Part shown: positions 7,581-16,598 of the stretch, piece by piece
Position numbering within the stretch: position 1 is the stretch's first letter
Layout: every line of letters begins with the position of its first letter
Source: RUG708 sp050946535
GTDB lineage: Bacteria; Bacillota; Clostridia; Peptostreptococcales; Anaerovoracaceae
Assembly: GCA_050946535.1 (NCBI GenBank)
Contig: JBMNUZ010000009.1
Coordinates: 1 to 64,000, forward strand
Reading direction: 5' to 3'
Length of the DNA: 64,000 nt
Position numbers and translations under genes: made by a program
The notes under the pieces: generated by a model
What the model saw: the letters and a program-made list of their open reading frames with translations, nothing else
Databases searched by the model: none
What the model was told of the DNA's origin: nothing

Positions 7581-8183
7581 ATGAGCGAAATCATTTTCAG
7601 GAAAGTCTCGCCGGACGACGCAGAGGAGCTACTGGACATCTACGCACCGTACATAGAAAAAACCGCAATCACTTTTGAATATACCGTGCCTTCCGCCGCC
7701 GAATTCCGCGGAAGGATCGAACATACGCTGAAGAAATACCCGTATATAAAAGCTGTTATAGACGGCAGAACTGCCGGATACGCGTACCTCGGTGCCTTCA
7801 ATGAAAGAGAAGCGTACGACCATTCAGCCGAGACGACTATTTACCTCGATATGGAGGAAAGGGGGCACGGTCTCGGCACCAGGCTTTACACCGTTCTCGA
7901 GAATATTGCCGGAGAACAGCACATACTGAATCTCAACGCATGCATAGGATACCCGAAGGATGAAAACGATGAATTTCTTTCCGTTGCGAGTCCTGAATTT
8001 CATAAATTCATGGGTTACAAGACGGTCGGAAGATTCGACAGCTGCGGATATAAATTCGGGCGCTGGTACGACATGATCTGGATGGAAAAGATCATAGGAG
8101 AGCACACCGCAAAACCTGAAGCGGTGATTCCGTTTCCGGAGCTAGGCAGCGAGGCGCTCGAAAGGGCAGGGCTGACGCTGTAA
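7581..8183 (+). CDS. GNAT N-acetyltransferase, phosphinothricin-acetyltransferase-like
   Basis: 200 residues. The N-terminus (IIFRKVSPDDAEELLDIYAPYI, then TAITFEYTVPS) matches the PAT branch of GNAT enzymes. The acetyl-CoA-binding motif A appears at about residues 88-105 (IYLDMEERGHGLGTRLY; the R-G-x-G/A core is GHGLGT), and the conserved C-terminal pattern is GYKTVGRFDSCGYKFGRWYD with MIWMEK. PAT-type enzymes acetylate the amino group of small molecules, often amino-acid analogues; the true substrate is unknown. The start is supported by an AAAGGAAAGGA stretch, although spacing is slightly long. The protein carries about 25 extra residues beyond the normal domain end. Monocistronic. Confidence 0.85.
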   Translation: MSEIIFRKVSPDDAEELLDIYAPYIEKTAITFEYTVPSAAEFRGRIEHTLKKYPYIKAVIDGRTAGYAYLGAFNEREAYDHSAETTIYLDMEERGHGLGTRLYTVLENIAGEQHILNLNACIGYPKDENDEFLSVASPEFHKFMGYKTVGRFDSCGYKFGRWYDMIWMEKIIGEHTAKPEAVIPFPELGSEALERAGLTL

Positions 8184-8416
8184 TGAAGCCAGCCGTACTT
8201 ATTTATGTCAGAATGTCTTCCTGTTCACGGATTATGGCCTGAAAGCTGCCTGCCGGCTATATGTCAACATGACTGCCGATGGTCTGCCTTAGACTGCCTG
8301 GTACGCTGCCATACACATAACCCTGCAGTAAATTACAAAGCACATTTTCAAACGATACGGCTCGGCAGCGAACTCCCGTCTCGCAAAAACCGATGATCAA
8401 AATAAAATGTAAGCAT
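8184..8416. other. Intergenic spacer, no gene seen
   Basis: Contains loosely repeated CTGCC/GGCTG words (8235-8310), reminiscent of a decayed tandem array. No supported coding or RNA gene. Confidence 0.4.
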
Positions 8417-8452
8417 AAAAAACCGCCAGCAGTTCATTAAAACTGCTGACGG
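8417..8452 (-). terminator. Terminator of the DUF212 gene
   Basis: On the minus strand CCGTCAGCAGTT (complement of 8441-8452) pairs with AACTGCTGGCGG (8423-8434) and is followed by TTTTTT. Confidence 0.8.
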
Positions 8453-8535
8453 AATCCATCATTAATTATTCATTTTCCTCTCGACGTGCAGCACGCCAGA
8501 CTGCATGCGCTGTATTAATATTTCCTGCAAATCGT

Positions 8536-9006
8536 TTAAGCGAATACCAGCAGGCATAAAATGCTTGAAACCACTATTCCTACGCAGATTCCAGCGATAA
8601 CCTCCGGCAGCGTGTGTCCGGCCTTTTCCTGAAATTCATGCTCGGTAACCGGCTCGAGACCTTCCTTTTTGTCTCTTTCACGCAGCCTGTTCATCGCCGC
8701 GCCGAGCTTTCCTGTCTCCATTCTGAGATTCAGCGCATCGTATATGACGACGATTGCCACCATGAGCGCAATCGCAAACTCCGTGCTGTGAGCAGAGTAG
8801 ATCAGCAGGCACGAAAATGCCAGACCTGTAAACGTTGCAGAATGCGCACTCGGCATACCGCCGCTGCGCCCGAGAACCTCTTTGCTGAATCCGTACTTCA
8901 CGGACTCTATGATGACCTTGGATGCCTGCGCGACAAACCACGATGCTCCCGCCGACATCAGCACAGGATTCGTGAAAAAATCCTTCAGAAAATCTATCAA
9001 TATCAT
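8536..9006 (-). CDS. Divergent PAP2-family membrane protein (DUF212/YuiD-like)
   Basis: 156 residues, matching the usual length of this family. The conserved motifs are SWFVAQASKVI near the N-terminus, the SGGMPSAHSATFTGLA motif at about residues 48-63 (PSAH being the phosphatase-like core) and YDALNLRMETGKLGAAMNRL, followed by GHTLPEVIAGICVGI near the end. Four to five membrane segments are expected. The family is distantly related to PAP2 lipid phosphatases but its substrate is unknown. Start ATG 9006 has GGGAG at suitable distance. Single gene with its own terminator. Confidence 0.88.
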   Translation of the reverse strand: MILIDFLKDFFTNPVLMSAGASWFVAQASKVIIESVKYGFSKEVLGRSGGMPSAHSATFTGLAFSCLLIYSAHSTEFAIALMVAIVVIYDALNLRMETGKLGAAMNRLRERDKKEGLEPVTEHEFQEKAGHTLPEVIAGICVGIVVSSILCLLVFA

Positions 9007-9118
9007 TTCACAAAATCTCCCTGAAACAACTATGGTTAATGTTTATCGATGTTCAGAACATATCTTATCAGACATACATGCATATGCGCAAATATGAATG
9101 TGATTTTACATACATTTA

Positions 9119-9183
9119 CGGCTGCGGCCGGCCGCGGATCAAACTGTCGATCAAGCTACGGCCAGCTTCGGATCAGGCTGCGG
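9119..9183. repeat. Short degenerate GC-rich repeat
   Basis: Three related words of the type GGCTGCGGCCGGCCGCGG-ATCA, of 22, 12 and 22 bp, with a partial fourth. No coding potential seen. Confidence 0.5.
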
Positions 9184-9296
9184 GAATGTTAAAAATATAA
9201 TAAATGGCATATTCGGTTTGCGTCACCGCATATGTGATAGAATATTAAACAAATCAAGCATACTGCAGCTATTGCAGACTGCGTCACGGAAAGACC

Positions 9297-9381
9297 GAGA
9301 TCAGCTTCAGATCGAGATCGGCTTCAGGTAGATATCAGCTTCAGATCGAGATCAGCTCTTAATCAAGATAAGCTTTTAATA
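9297..9381. repeat. 17-bp tandem repeat, five units, immediately upstream of aspA
   Basis: Units start at 9297, 9314, 9331, 9348 and 9365, based on GAGATCAGCTTCAGATC with increasing divergence toward the gene. The last unit ends three bases before the purine-rich ribosome binding site of aspA, so the array forms most of the 5' leader. Confidence 0.8.
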
Positions 9382-9399
9382 TAAAGAGGGGGAGAGAAA

Positions 9400-10773
9400 A
9401 TGCGGACAGAAAAAGATATTTTGGGCACTGTAACGCTTCCGGACGACTGCCTTTACGGTATAAATACCGCCAGAGCGCTCGAAAATTTCGCGCTCGAAAG
9501 TCATAAAACGGATCTTTCTCTCATCAGCGCAATCGTCACCGTGAAAAAAGCGGCTGCCATTACTTACAGTAAAATAGGCATAAAATCAGACATGTACGAC
9601 GCGGTATCCGCCGTCTGCGATGAAATAATTTCAGCACTGGGCGAAAAGGGCAGCAACGCAGTAAAGGACGCTTTCCCGCTCGACGCTCTGCAGGGCGGAG
9701 CAGGGACCAGCACAAACATGAATGTCAACGAAGTCATTGCGAACATGACGCTCATACGCATGGGACACAAACCAGGCGAATACGAGTACTGCCATCCGCT
9801 CAACGATATAAACAGGGGACAGTCGACAAACGACGTTTATCCCACAGGGCTGAGAATCGCAGCCATAAGAGGACTGAGGAAGCTCAGCACTTCATGCGCT
9901 GCTCTGCAGGAAAGCCTTCAGAAGAGGGAAAACGAATTCGACGGCGTAAAAAAACTAGGCAGAACGGAACTCATGGATGCCGTTCCTGTCACGCTCGGAA
10001 ACGAATTCGGGGCATACGCACAGGCTATAGCGAGAGACAGGTGGAGACTGTACAAAATCGAAGAGAGACTCAGACAGGTGAATCTCGGCGGAGCAGCCGT
10101 CGGGCTCGAAAATCTTTCGCTCAGGAAATACCGCTTCGGCGTCGTCGAAGAACTCAGAAAACTTACCGACATAGGAATAGCCAGAGCCGAGTATCCGATG
10201 GACATTACTCAGAACCAGGACGTATTTGTGGAAGTTTCCGGACTTCTCAAGGCCATGGCTGTAAACATGATGAAAATCGCGGGCGACCTGAGACTCATGG
10301 CGAGCGGACCGTTCGGAGGCCTCGGCGAGATAAAGCTCAAGCCAGTCCAGCAGGGCTCTACCGTAATGCCCGGAAAGATAAATCCTGTCATACCCGAAAT
10401 GGTTCTGGAAGCCGGAACAAAAGTCATATCGTGCGACGCGTCGATAACTTACGCAGCTTCAAGAGGGGAATTCGAGCTGAACGCGCTAGAGCCGCTGATC
10501 GCCGACAGCCTTCTCACAAGTATAAGAATACTGACAAACGCTGCTGACATATTCCGCGAAAAATGCATAGACACTCTTGCCGCCGACGAGGAACGCTGCA
10601 GTGAAATACTCGGCGGAACGTACGCATTTGCGGCGTCCTACCTCGCCGATATCGGATACGAGACGGTGAGCAGAATAGTAACTGATAATCCTCCTGAAAA
10701 GGCTGAAAAGATACTCAGGGAGATGAAGCAGAAAAAGGAGGAAAAGGAGGAAGAGGAAAGTGGGAATGAATGA
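9400..10773 (+). CDS. aspA: Aspartate ammonia-lyase family protein in the hydrogenase-maturation locus
   Basis: 457 residues of the aspartase/fumarase superfamily. The N-terminus DILGTVTLPDDCLYGINTARALENF is aspartase-like, with GAGTSTNMNVNEVIAN at about 105-120 and the superfamily signature GSTVMPGKINPV at about 320, which carries the catalytic loop. It would catalyse aspartate to fumarate plus ammonia. It overlaps hydF, and in many Clostridia an aspA-like gene sits within hydE/hydG/hydF operons, so a link to H-cluster assembly is likely although its role there is debated. The C-terminal tail is an unusual Lys/Glu run from a purine-rich stretch that also supplies the hydF ribosome binding site. 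A 17-bp repeat array forms the leader. Confidence 0.85.
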   Translation: MRTEKDILGTVTLPDDCLYGINTARALENFALESHKTDLSLISAIVTVKKAAAITYSKIGIKSDMYDAVSAVCDEIISALGEKGSNAVKDAFPLDALQGGAGTSTNMNVNEVIANMTLIRMGHKPGEYEYCHPLNDINRGQSTNDVYPTGLRIAAIRGLRKLSTSCAALQESLQKRENEFDGVKKLGRTELMDAVPVTLGNEFGAYAQAIARDRWRLYKIEERLRQVNLGGAAVGLENLSLRKYRFGVVEELRKLTDIGIARAEYPMDITQNQDVFVEVSGLLKAMAVNMMKIAGDLRLMASGPFGGLGEIKLKPVQQGSTVMPGKINPVIPEMVLEAGTKVISCDASITYAASRGEFELNALEPLIADSLLTSIRILTNAADIFREKCIDTLAADEERCSEILGGTYAFAASYLADIGYETVSRIVTDNPPEKAEKILREMKQKKEEKEEEESGNE

Positions 10774-12010
10774 TACGCCTTCAGGCGAAAGAATACATAT
10801 AGGCTTCTTCGGAATGAGAAACGCCGGCAAATCGAGCGTCGTCAACGCTGTCACAGGCCAGGACCTCGCGGTCGTCTCTGATACAGCCGGCACGACGACG
10901 GATCCTGTCAGGAAAGCTATGGAGCTGCTTCCGCTCGGTCCTGTCATGATAACAGACACTCCGGGATTCGACGACGTCGGAGATCTGGGGGAGCTGAGAG
11001 TCAGGAAGACCAGGCAGGAGCTTAACCGCACCGACATAGCGGTGCTGATCGTCGACGGAACGCTCGGCATGCAGAACGCCGACCGCCAGATGACGGGCCT
11101 TTTCAGAGAAAAGAACATCCCGTTTCTTGTCGTATACAACAAATTCGATCTCCTTTCATCGGAAGACCAGATCCCTGGATTTCACAACAACCCCGACGCT
11201 CCTGAGACGAACTGCGTGGCCGTATCGGCGGAAACAGGGTACAACATAGAGAAGCTCAAGGAGCGCATGGCTGAGATAAAGCCGTCAGGCGAGGGGAAGA
11301 TGCAGATCGTCGCGGATCTGCTGCATCCTGAAGATTTCGCAGTTCTCGTCGTTCCTATCGACAAGGCTGCTCCAAAGGGACGCCTGATTCTTCCTCAGCA
11401 GCAGACAATCAGAGACATCCTCGAGGCAGATGCCACGGCGGTCGTCGTAAAGGAATACGAGCTGCGCGACACGCTGGCGCACCTCGGAAAAAAGCCGAGA
11501 ATAGTCATCACGGACAGCCAGGTATTCGCAAAAGTTTCCGCAGATGTACCCTTTGATATACCGCTGACGTCATTTTCCATACTCATGGCACGCTACAAGG
11601 GCTTTCTCGAAACGGCCGTGCGCGGCGTGGCAGCGGTCGAGAACCTGGATGACAGCGATACCGTGCTGATAGCCGAGGGATGCACGCATCACAGGCAGTG
11701 TGACGACATAGGTACCGTTAAGATCCCGCGCTGGCTGAAGAACTATACCGGAAAAGACTTCACGATAGAGACGTGCTCCGGCAGGGATTTCCCGGAAGAT
11801 CTCTCGCGTTACGCCATGGTGATCCACTGCGGCGGATGCATGCTGAGCGAACGAGAGATGCTCTACAGGATGAAGTGCGCAGAGGATCAGAACGTTCCGG
11901 TCACCAATTACGGAACTCTGATCGCATACATGCAGGGAATACTCAGAAGATCGCTGGAGCCGTTCCCTTATCTGCTCGACATAATCGAATCGGTGGAGAA
12001 GAACCAGTAA
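10766..12010 (+). CDS. hydF: [FeFe]-hydrogenase H-cluster maturation GTPase HydF
   Basis: 414 residues from ATG 10766; a GTG at 10760 is also possible. The N-terminal GTPase domain has P-loop GMRNAGKSS (about 12-20), switch region AGTTTDPV, G3 DTPG and NKFD (G4). The middle is a dimerisation domain. The C-terminal cluster-binding domain keeps the HydF pattern C-x-H (EGCTHHR, about 312) and HCGGC (about 355), the ligands of its [4Fe-4S] cluster. HydF is the scaffold that delivers the 2Fe subcluster made by HydE and HydG to the hydrogenase. The start overlaps the aspA stop by 8 bases, indicating translational coupling. HydE, HydG and the hydrogenase itself are not in this window. Confidence 0.93.
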   Translation: MNDTPSGERIHIGFFGMRNAGKSSVVNAVTGQDLAVVSDTAGTTTDPVRKAMELLPLGPVMITDTPGFDDVGDLGELRVRKTRQELNRTDIAVLIVDGTLGMQNADRQMTGLFREKNIPFLVVYNKFDLLSSEDQIPGFHNNPDAPETNCVAVSAETGYNIEKLKERMAEIKPSGEGKMQIVADLLHPEDFAVLVVPIDKAAPKGRLILPQQQTIRDILEADATAVVVKEYELRDTLAHLGKKPRIVITDSQVFAKVSADVPFDIPLTSFSILMARYKGFLETAVRGVAAVENLDDSDTVLIAEGCTHHRQCDDIGTVKIPRWLKNYTGKDFTIETCSGRDFPEDLSRYAMVIHCGGCMLSEREMLYRMKCAEDQNVPVTNYGTLIAYMQGILRRSLEPFPYLLDIIESVEKNQ

Positions 12011-12195
12011 ATTCCGATCCGGAGCAGAGGAACCGGCAGCTTCACGGACCGCAGTCTTCTCCGGTCAAACCGGTCCATGATCAAAATATAAAGTCAAAAT
12101 ATAATAAAATATAAATTTTGCCGTCACGAACGGCTCTCATATCAGCCGCGCCGGAGAAGAACACATACGATCTGAATATCCGGCTCGCCGGAAAC

Positions 12196-12240
12196 GAAAG
12201 AAGCCCGATCCCGCTGTCTCGCGGGAACCGGGCTTCTTTC
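12196..12240. terminator. Bidirectional terminator between hydF and the EamA gene
   Basis: Near-perfect 45-nt hairpin: GAAAGAAGCCCG / CGGGCTTCTTTC outside and CCCGC/GCGGG inside. The A/T-rich arm ends can serve both converging genes. The surrounding 12011-12354 space holds no gene. Confidence 0.75.
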
Positions 12241-12354
12241 GCCATATGTTCTTACAGAATAGCAAAATCAGAGTACGGCAGGCTGTCGCAGATGCCTGAA
12301 CCGTTTCGTATTAATTAATACTTTATGCTATTAGATTTATGCTATGGAGTCCTG

Positions 12355-13344
12355 TTATTTTTCCTTTTCGTCTTTGTTTTCCTCTATTTCCTCAGCATTG
12401 TCAGCGCCTGAACCTGAAATCTCACCGGCAGGTGTCTCCTGAGCGATTTCCTTCTCCGGAAGATTGAGTATAACCAGAGCTCCGATGATGATTACCATAC
12501 CTAAGAGCATGAGAATCGTAGGTTTCTCATGGAAGAACAGGAAGCCGAGGAGCATTGCCGCAGCCGGCTCTGTGAGTTCGAGTATTCCTGCCTTGCCGAC
12601 ATCCATGTACTGAAGAGCTGCAGCGAAGAGCAGGTAAGGCAGAAGCGAAGCGCAGAGCGAGTTGAATATCATGACTATTACTGCCTTGACGCCGATAGTG
12701 CTTATGATCGCTCCTGTACCCTTCCAGTCTGTGAACGGCGCGCAGATTATAGCTCCGAACAGCAGCGAATAGAAGTTCAGCGTCATTGACGTGTAGCCTT
12801 TGTTCGTCGCAACCTTGCTCAGAAGTCCGTAAGAAGCGTAGAATATTCCGCTCAGTATTCCGAACAGAAGACCCAGCTTTGTCCACACTGGTTTTGACGT
12901 TCCGAGACCTGACAGGAGGATTACGCCTGCCAGCGAGAGGAGCAGGCAGAGCACTTTTCTGCCGGTGATCTTCTCGTGAAATGCGAAGAACGCGATGATG
13001 ATCATGTAGACAGGGCAGAGGTCGAGCAGTACGGCCGCCAGCGAAAGCGTCATTCTGTTTATCGCTTCGTTGTAGCAGAAATTCAGCGCTACCGAACCGA
13101 GACCGCCTATCAGAATAAACAGTAAGATATCTCTCGGATTAATCTTCATCTTGTCTTTGTTCGTAATCAAAATGACAAAGAACAGAATGATCACGGCGAG
13201 ACCCAGGCGTGTGCCCAGTATCGTGATGTTGTTCATGCCGTACGAAGTGAGGATTCGTACGAATGAACCTTCTGTGCCCCAGAAAATTCCGGCCAGTATG
13301 GCCATCAGAGGAGCGAGCCTTATCATGGCCCGGTTGTTTTTCAT
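12355..13344 (-). CDS. EamA/DMT-family exporter
   Basis: 329 residues with ten predicted membrane helices in two EamA repeats: the first from about residue 10 (LMAILAGIFWGTEGSFVRIL) to 145, the second from about 160 (GLLFGILSGIFYASYGLLSK) to 295. The family includes amino-acid and metabolite exporters. The last 35 residues are a hydrophilic acidic tail (EIEENKDEKEK). The start has GGAGG nine bases before ATG 13344. It is divergent from a LysR gene, a classic arrangement in which the regulator controls the exporter. Substrate cannot be assigned. Confidence 0.85.
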   Translation of the reverse strand: MKNNRAMIRLAPLMAILAGIFWGTEGSFVRILTSYGMNNITILGTRLGLAVIILFFVILITNKDKMKINPRDILLFILIGGLGSVALNFCYNEAINRMTLSLAAVLLDLCPVYMIIIAFFAFHEKITGRKVLCLLLSLAGVILLSGLGTSKPVWTKLGLLFGILSGIFYASYGLLSKVATNKGYTSMTLNFYSLLFGAIICAPFTDWKGTGAIISTIGVKAVIVMIFNSLCASLLPYLLFAAALQYMDVGKAGILELTEPAAAMLLGFLFFHEKPTILMLLGMVIIIGALVILNLPEKEIAQETPAGEISGSGADNAEEIEENKDEKEK

Positions 13345-13444
13345 TGTTTTTTACCTCCAAAACTGAAATAATAAGATAATTACACAACACAGCAGATATA
13401 AATAGTGTATAGATATTATTGCTGCACAAATATTATAGTATTGA

Positions 13445-13472
13445 TTGCATTTCTTTGGAATTCCTGTATACT
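13445..13472 (+). promoter_or_regulatory. Promoter of the LysR gene
   Basis: TTGCAT (13445-13450) and TATACT (13467-13472) with 16-bp spacing and a TG just before the -10; about 70 bases upstream of the regulator start. Confidence 0.5.
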
Positions 13473-13542
13473 TTAAAGCAGCATTAATAAATAATTAACG
13501 CAGAATTTTTATCATCGGTGGGACACTGTTAAGAACGATAAA

Positions 13543-14430
13543 ATGATACAAACTTTCGAAGCCGTAGTGACCGGCGGCAGTTTCGCAAAGGCGGCTGAAA
13601 AGCTTTACTGCTCGAACGTCACGGTCATGAACCAGATAAACCTGCTGGAAACCGAAGTAGGGGTGACGCTTCTTCACAGGACGAATCACGGAGTAAAGCT
13701 CACGGCTGCGGGACGTATATTCTACGAAGACATGAAGCGCGTAAACAACATGATCGTTCATTCCGTCGACAGAGCGAAACAGGCGGCTGCTTCAGGAAGG
13801 AAAATCATAAGAATCGGCACATCGATCCTGCGCCCATGCCGCAGCCTGACGAAATTGTGGAAGAGGATTTCAGGGTCATACCCGGATTTTCAGATAATGA
13901 TCGTGCCGTTTTCGGACGAGCCAGCCAGCCTCAGCAGCGTGCTCGACGAAAACTCAGGAATCGACTGCATAGTCGCGCCGTGCGATTCGTCGGAGTGGCA
14001 GAACAAATATAATGTAGAAACTATCAGCCAGTTGTCGTGTATGATAGGGGTACCTCTGCGTCACAGACTTGCGGATAAAAAGAAACTGACATGGAATGAC
14101 TTGAAAGGCGAGAGCATCATTATCATGAAGCCGGGAATTTCAACGACGCTCGAGAAACTCAGAAACGACATTAACAAAGAGCACAAGGACATACAGATCA
14201 TAGACACCAGCTCCATATACACTCTGGATACGTTCAACTTGTGCGATCAGATCAACTGTCTGATGGAAACTCTCGACATCTGGTCAGACGTGCATCCGTC
14301 GATAAACACTATTCCGATGGAATGGAATCATTACTCGCCTTACGGGATTATATATTCGAAAAACCCGTCAGATGCGCTGAGCGAGTTTATAGAAATAATA
14401 CTCAACGAGGTCACGGAACCGAACCGGTAG
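13543..14430 (+). CDS. LysR-family transcriptional regulator
   Basis: 295 residues. The N-terminal winged helix is typical: FEAVVTGGSFAKAAEKLYCSNVTVMNQI followed by LETEVGVTLLHRTNHGVKLTAAG. Residues about 85-290 form the ligand-binding domain of two Rossmann-like lobes. LysR proteins bind as tetramers near their own promoters and usually control the divergent neighbour, here the EamA exporter. No strong ribosome binding site precedes ATG 13543, and most LysR proteins begin about five residues earlier, so the start is slightly uncertain. The effector is unknown. Confidence 0.85.
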   Translation: MIQTFEAVVTGGSFAKAAEKLYCSNVTVMNQINLLETEVGVTLLHRTNHGVKLTAAGRIFYEDMKRVNNMIVHSVDRAKQAAASGRKIIRIGTSILRPCRSLTKLWKRISGSYPDFQIMIVPFSDEPASLSSVLDENSGIDCIVAPCDSSEWQNKYNVETISQLSCMIGVPLRHRLADKKKLTWNDLKGESIIIMKPGISTTLEKLRNDINKEHKDIQIIDTSSIYTLDTFNLCDQINCLMETLDIWSDVHPSINTIPMEWNHYSPYGIIYSKNPSDALSEFIEIILNEVTEPNR

Positions 14431-14517
14431 GAGATACCTCTGCTGGATCCGCTGTATCCGGCTGCCGCACGCAGTCGTACGGTTCAGCCATCCGGTCCGG
14501 CCACCGTGGCACCCGGA

Positions 14518-15507
14518 TTAATCTTCTTCCTTTTCTTCCTTTTTCTCTGCTTCTTTCTTTTCTTCTTTTTCCTTTTCTTCCTTTTCCTTTTCTTTTTTCT
14601 CTTTCTTCTCTTCCTTCTTGGCTTCCTTCTTTGCCTTTTCTTTTTCGCCGAGCTCAGCCTCGAGCGCTTTTTTAATTTCCCCGAATCTGTTGAGACGATC
14701 CTCCGTAACCTCCGGATATCTCGGATCCATGTCTTTCAGCGTATCGAGAATTATCTCGCTTACAACGTAGCGCATATACCATTTGTGGTCGGCCGGTACG
14801 ACGAACCACGGAGCGTGTTTCGTCGAGGTTTCATTGATCGCGTCTTCGAAAGCGCTCTGGTACGCATCCCAGTACTTTCTTTCCTCATAATCGTCGGCAG
14901 AGAATTTCCAGTGCTTTTCAGGTTCTTCTATGCGGTCGAGGAATCTCTTTGCCTGTTCATCCTTCGAAACGTGCAGGAAGATCTTCACCGTGCGCACATT
15001 GTTGTGCCAGAGGTACTTTTCGTAGTTTCTGATGTCCTCATACCTGTGTTCCATGATCTTGTCCACATTTATGCGCCTGGCGTTTGCCTGTGTCTTCCAT
15101 AACTCCTTCACCTTGTAGATCAGGACTTCCTCATAATGGGAGCGGTTGAAGATAGCTATTTCACCCTTTGCAGGAACATTCATTTCTACACGCCAGAGGT
15201 AGTCGTGTGCCAGATCCACCGAAGACGGACTCTTGAACGCAGCTTCGTGTACGCCATGAGGCGAGAGGCACTGGAGCACAGCCTTTATCGTTCCGTCCTT
15301 GCCCGCGGCATCCATCGCCTGAAAGAGGAATATGACGCCTTCACGCTTTTCCGCGTAGAGCTTCTGCTGAAGCTGGTCGATTTCGTTGTTGTTGCGCTGA
15401 AGAAGATATTCTGCCTCTTCGCGGTCGAGTACCAGTGAAGTGTCGTCAGTAGGAGCCTTGCTTATGTCAAATTTTTTGCTTCCGTCGTAATAGTAATGAT
15501 CAAACAT
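14518..15507 (-). CDS. PPK2-family polyphosphate:nucleotide phosphotransferase
   Basis: 329 residues from ATG 15507 (AGAAGG upstream); an earlier start at 15537 is less likely. The PPK2 core includes Walker A-like FLFQAMDAAGKDGTIK, the following LSPHGVHEAAFKSPS, and IAIFNRSHYEEVL (Walker B-like), with the lid region RFLDRIEEPEKHWKFSADD and WFVVPADHKWYMRYVV. PPK2 enzymes move phosphate between polyphosphate and nucleotides. The last about 50 residues are almost pure Lys/Glu, a low-complexity tail beyond the domain. Single-gene unit; the following 90 bases on the + strand show no clear terminator. Confidence 0.88.
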   Translation of the reverse strand: MFDHYYYDGSKKFDISKAPTDDTSLVLDREEAEYLLQRNNNEIDQLQQKLYAEKREGVIFLFQAMDAAGKDGTIKAVLQCLSPHGVHEAAFKSPSSVDLAHDYLWRVEMNVPAKGEIAIFNRSHYEEVLIYKVKELWKTQANARRINVDKIMEHRYEDIRNYEKYLWHNNVRTVKIFLHVSKDEQAKRFLDRIEEPEKHWKFSADDYEERKYWDAYQSAFEDAINETSTKHAPWFVVPADHKWYMRYVVSEIILDTLKDMDPRYPEVTEDRLNRFGEIKKALEAELGEKEKAKKEAKKEEKKEKKEKEKEEKEKEEKKEAEKKEEKEED

Positions 15508-15637
15508 ATTCTGCCTTCTCTCTTGTTTGAATTTCATTTTTGTTTCATTTTTTTACTCTATTATGCATATATTATGCACTAGTAAGTTAAATTTATGTAC
15601 TATTTCAGTATATTTATTTTTATTCTTTTTCATATGA

Positions 15638-15643
15638 TATAAT
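15638..15643 (+). promoter_or_regulatory. -10 element of the ybjQ operon
   Basis: TGATATAAT (extended -10, TATAAT at 15638-15643) about 65 bases before the first gene of the three-gene unit. Confidence 0.4.
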
Positions 15644-15706
15644 TACCGTGATTAAGACGGCCGGCGTACCGGCTGCTGTGGCTGAGATCTAAGAAAGGAA
15701 AGAAAC

Positions 15707-16027
15707 ATGGTCATCACTACTACAAATTCAATAGAAGGAAAGAAAATTCTCGAGTACAGAGGCATCGTCTTCGGCGAAGTCGTATCCGGCGTAAACTTCG
15801 TCAAGGATATAGCTGCGAGCTTCAGCAATTTCTTCGGCGGACGTTCAGGTTCATACGAAGATGAGCTTATAAAAGCACGTCAGAACGCGCTTGCAGAAAT
15901 GGAGCAGAGGGCTGCGAGCATCGGCGCAAACGGCATAGTAGGTGTTGATATTGACTACGAAGTGCTGGGATCTGACAACGGAATGCTTATGGTAACGGTC
16001 AGCGGAACGGCAGTTGTAACAGACTGA
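15707..16027 (+). CDS. YbjQ/UPF0145 family protein
   Basis: 106 residues, the usual size. Matches the family pattern: TTNSIEGKKILEYRGIVFGE at the start, GVNFVKDIAASFSNFFGGRSGSYEDEL in the middle, and AASIGANGIVGVDIDYE, ending with a short beta strand (MVTVSGTAVV). These small proteins form pentamers or decamers and are sometimes annotated as heavy-metal binding, but the function is unproven. Good GAAAGGAAAG upstream. It begins a three-gene unit with a DNA glycosylase and an HD protein, spaced 15 and 22 bases apart. Confidence 0.85.
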   Translation: MVITTTNSIEGKKILEYRGIVFGEVVSGVNFVKDIAASFSNFFGGRSGSYEDELIKARQNALAEMEQRAASIGANGIVGVDIDYEVLGSDNGMLMVTVSGTAVVTD

Positions 16028-16042
16028 CGCGCGGAAAGAGCA

Positions 16043-16576
16043 ATGAGCGCAGCGAGCGAATTTCATACTCACGGCTTCGGACCCGTCTACGATCAGAACA
16101 GCCGGATTCTGATCCTCGGAAGTTTTCCTTCGGTGAAATCGAGAGCCGTGAATTTTTACTACGGGCATCCCAAAAACAGGTTCTGGCCGCTCATTTCCAA
16201 ACTGACCGGCGAGCCTCTGCCTGAATCCACCGAAGAAAAGAGGGCACTCGTCCTGAAGCACGGCATAGCTTTGTGGGACTCGATTGAAAGATGTGAAATC
16301 ACGGGTTCAAGCGATGCATCAATAAAAAACGTTGTCCCTGTCGACATCTCTCTGATCACGAGTGCAGCACAGATACGGATTATCGCCTGCAACGGCGCTG
16401 CGTCCAGGAAATACTACGACAAATATCTCAGAGGTATAACAGGACAAGAAGCCGTCAAGCTGCCTTCGACAAGCCCGGCAAATGCGGCGTGGTCGTTCGA
16501 CAGGCTGTTTGAAGCCTGGCACGACGCTCTCGGTGAGTATCTGGATCCGGATCCGCCGCCGCGGGAAAACAGGTGA
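16043..16576 (+). CDS. DNA-deoxyinosine glycosylase (UDG superfamily, HDG type)
   Basis: 177 residues of the uracil-DNA glycosylase fold. Motif 1 is ILILGSFPS followed by YYGHPKNRFWPLI, and motif 2 is LPSTSPANA near residue 150, characteristic of the hypoxanthine-DNA glycosylase branch (family 6) rather than of uracil-specific UDG. It removes deaminated adenine (hypoxanthine) from DNA to start base-excision repair. It lies second in an operon with YbjQ and an HD-domain protein. Start ATG 16043 has GGAAAGAG nearby. The remaining doubt is the exact base specificity. Confidence 0.85.
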   Translation: MSAASEFHTHGFGPVYDQNSRILILGSFPSVKSRAVNFYYGHPKNRFWPLISKLTGEPLPESTEEKRALVLKHGIALWDSIERCEITGSSDASIKNVVPVDISLITSAAQIRIIACNGAASRKYYDKYLRGITGQEAVKLPSTSPANAAWSFDRLFEAWHDALGEYLDPDPPPRENR

Positions 16577-16598
16577 ATTATTAAACAGGTGAATAATC

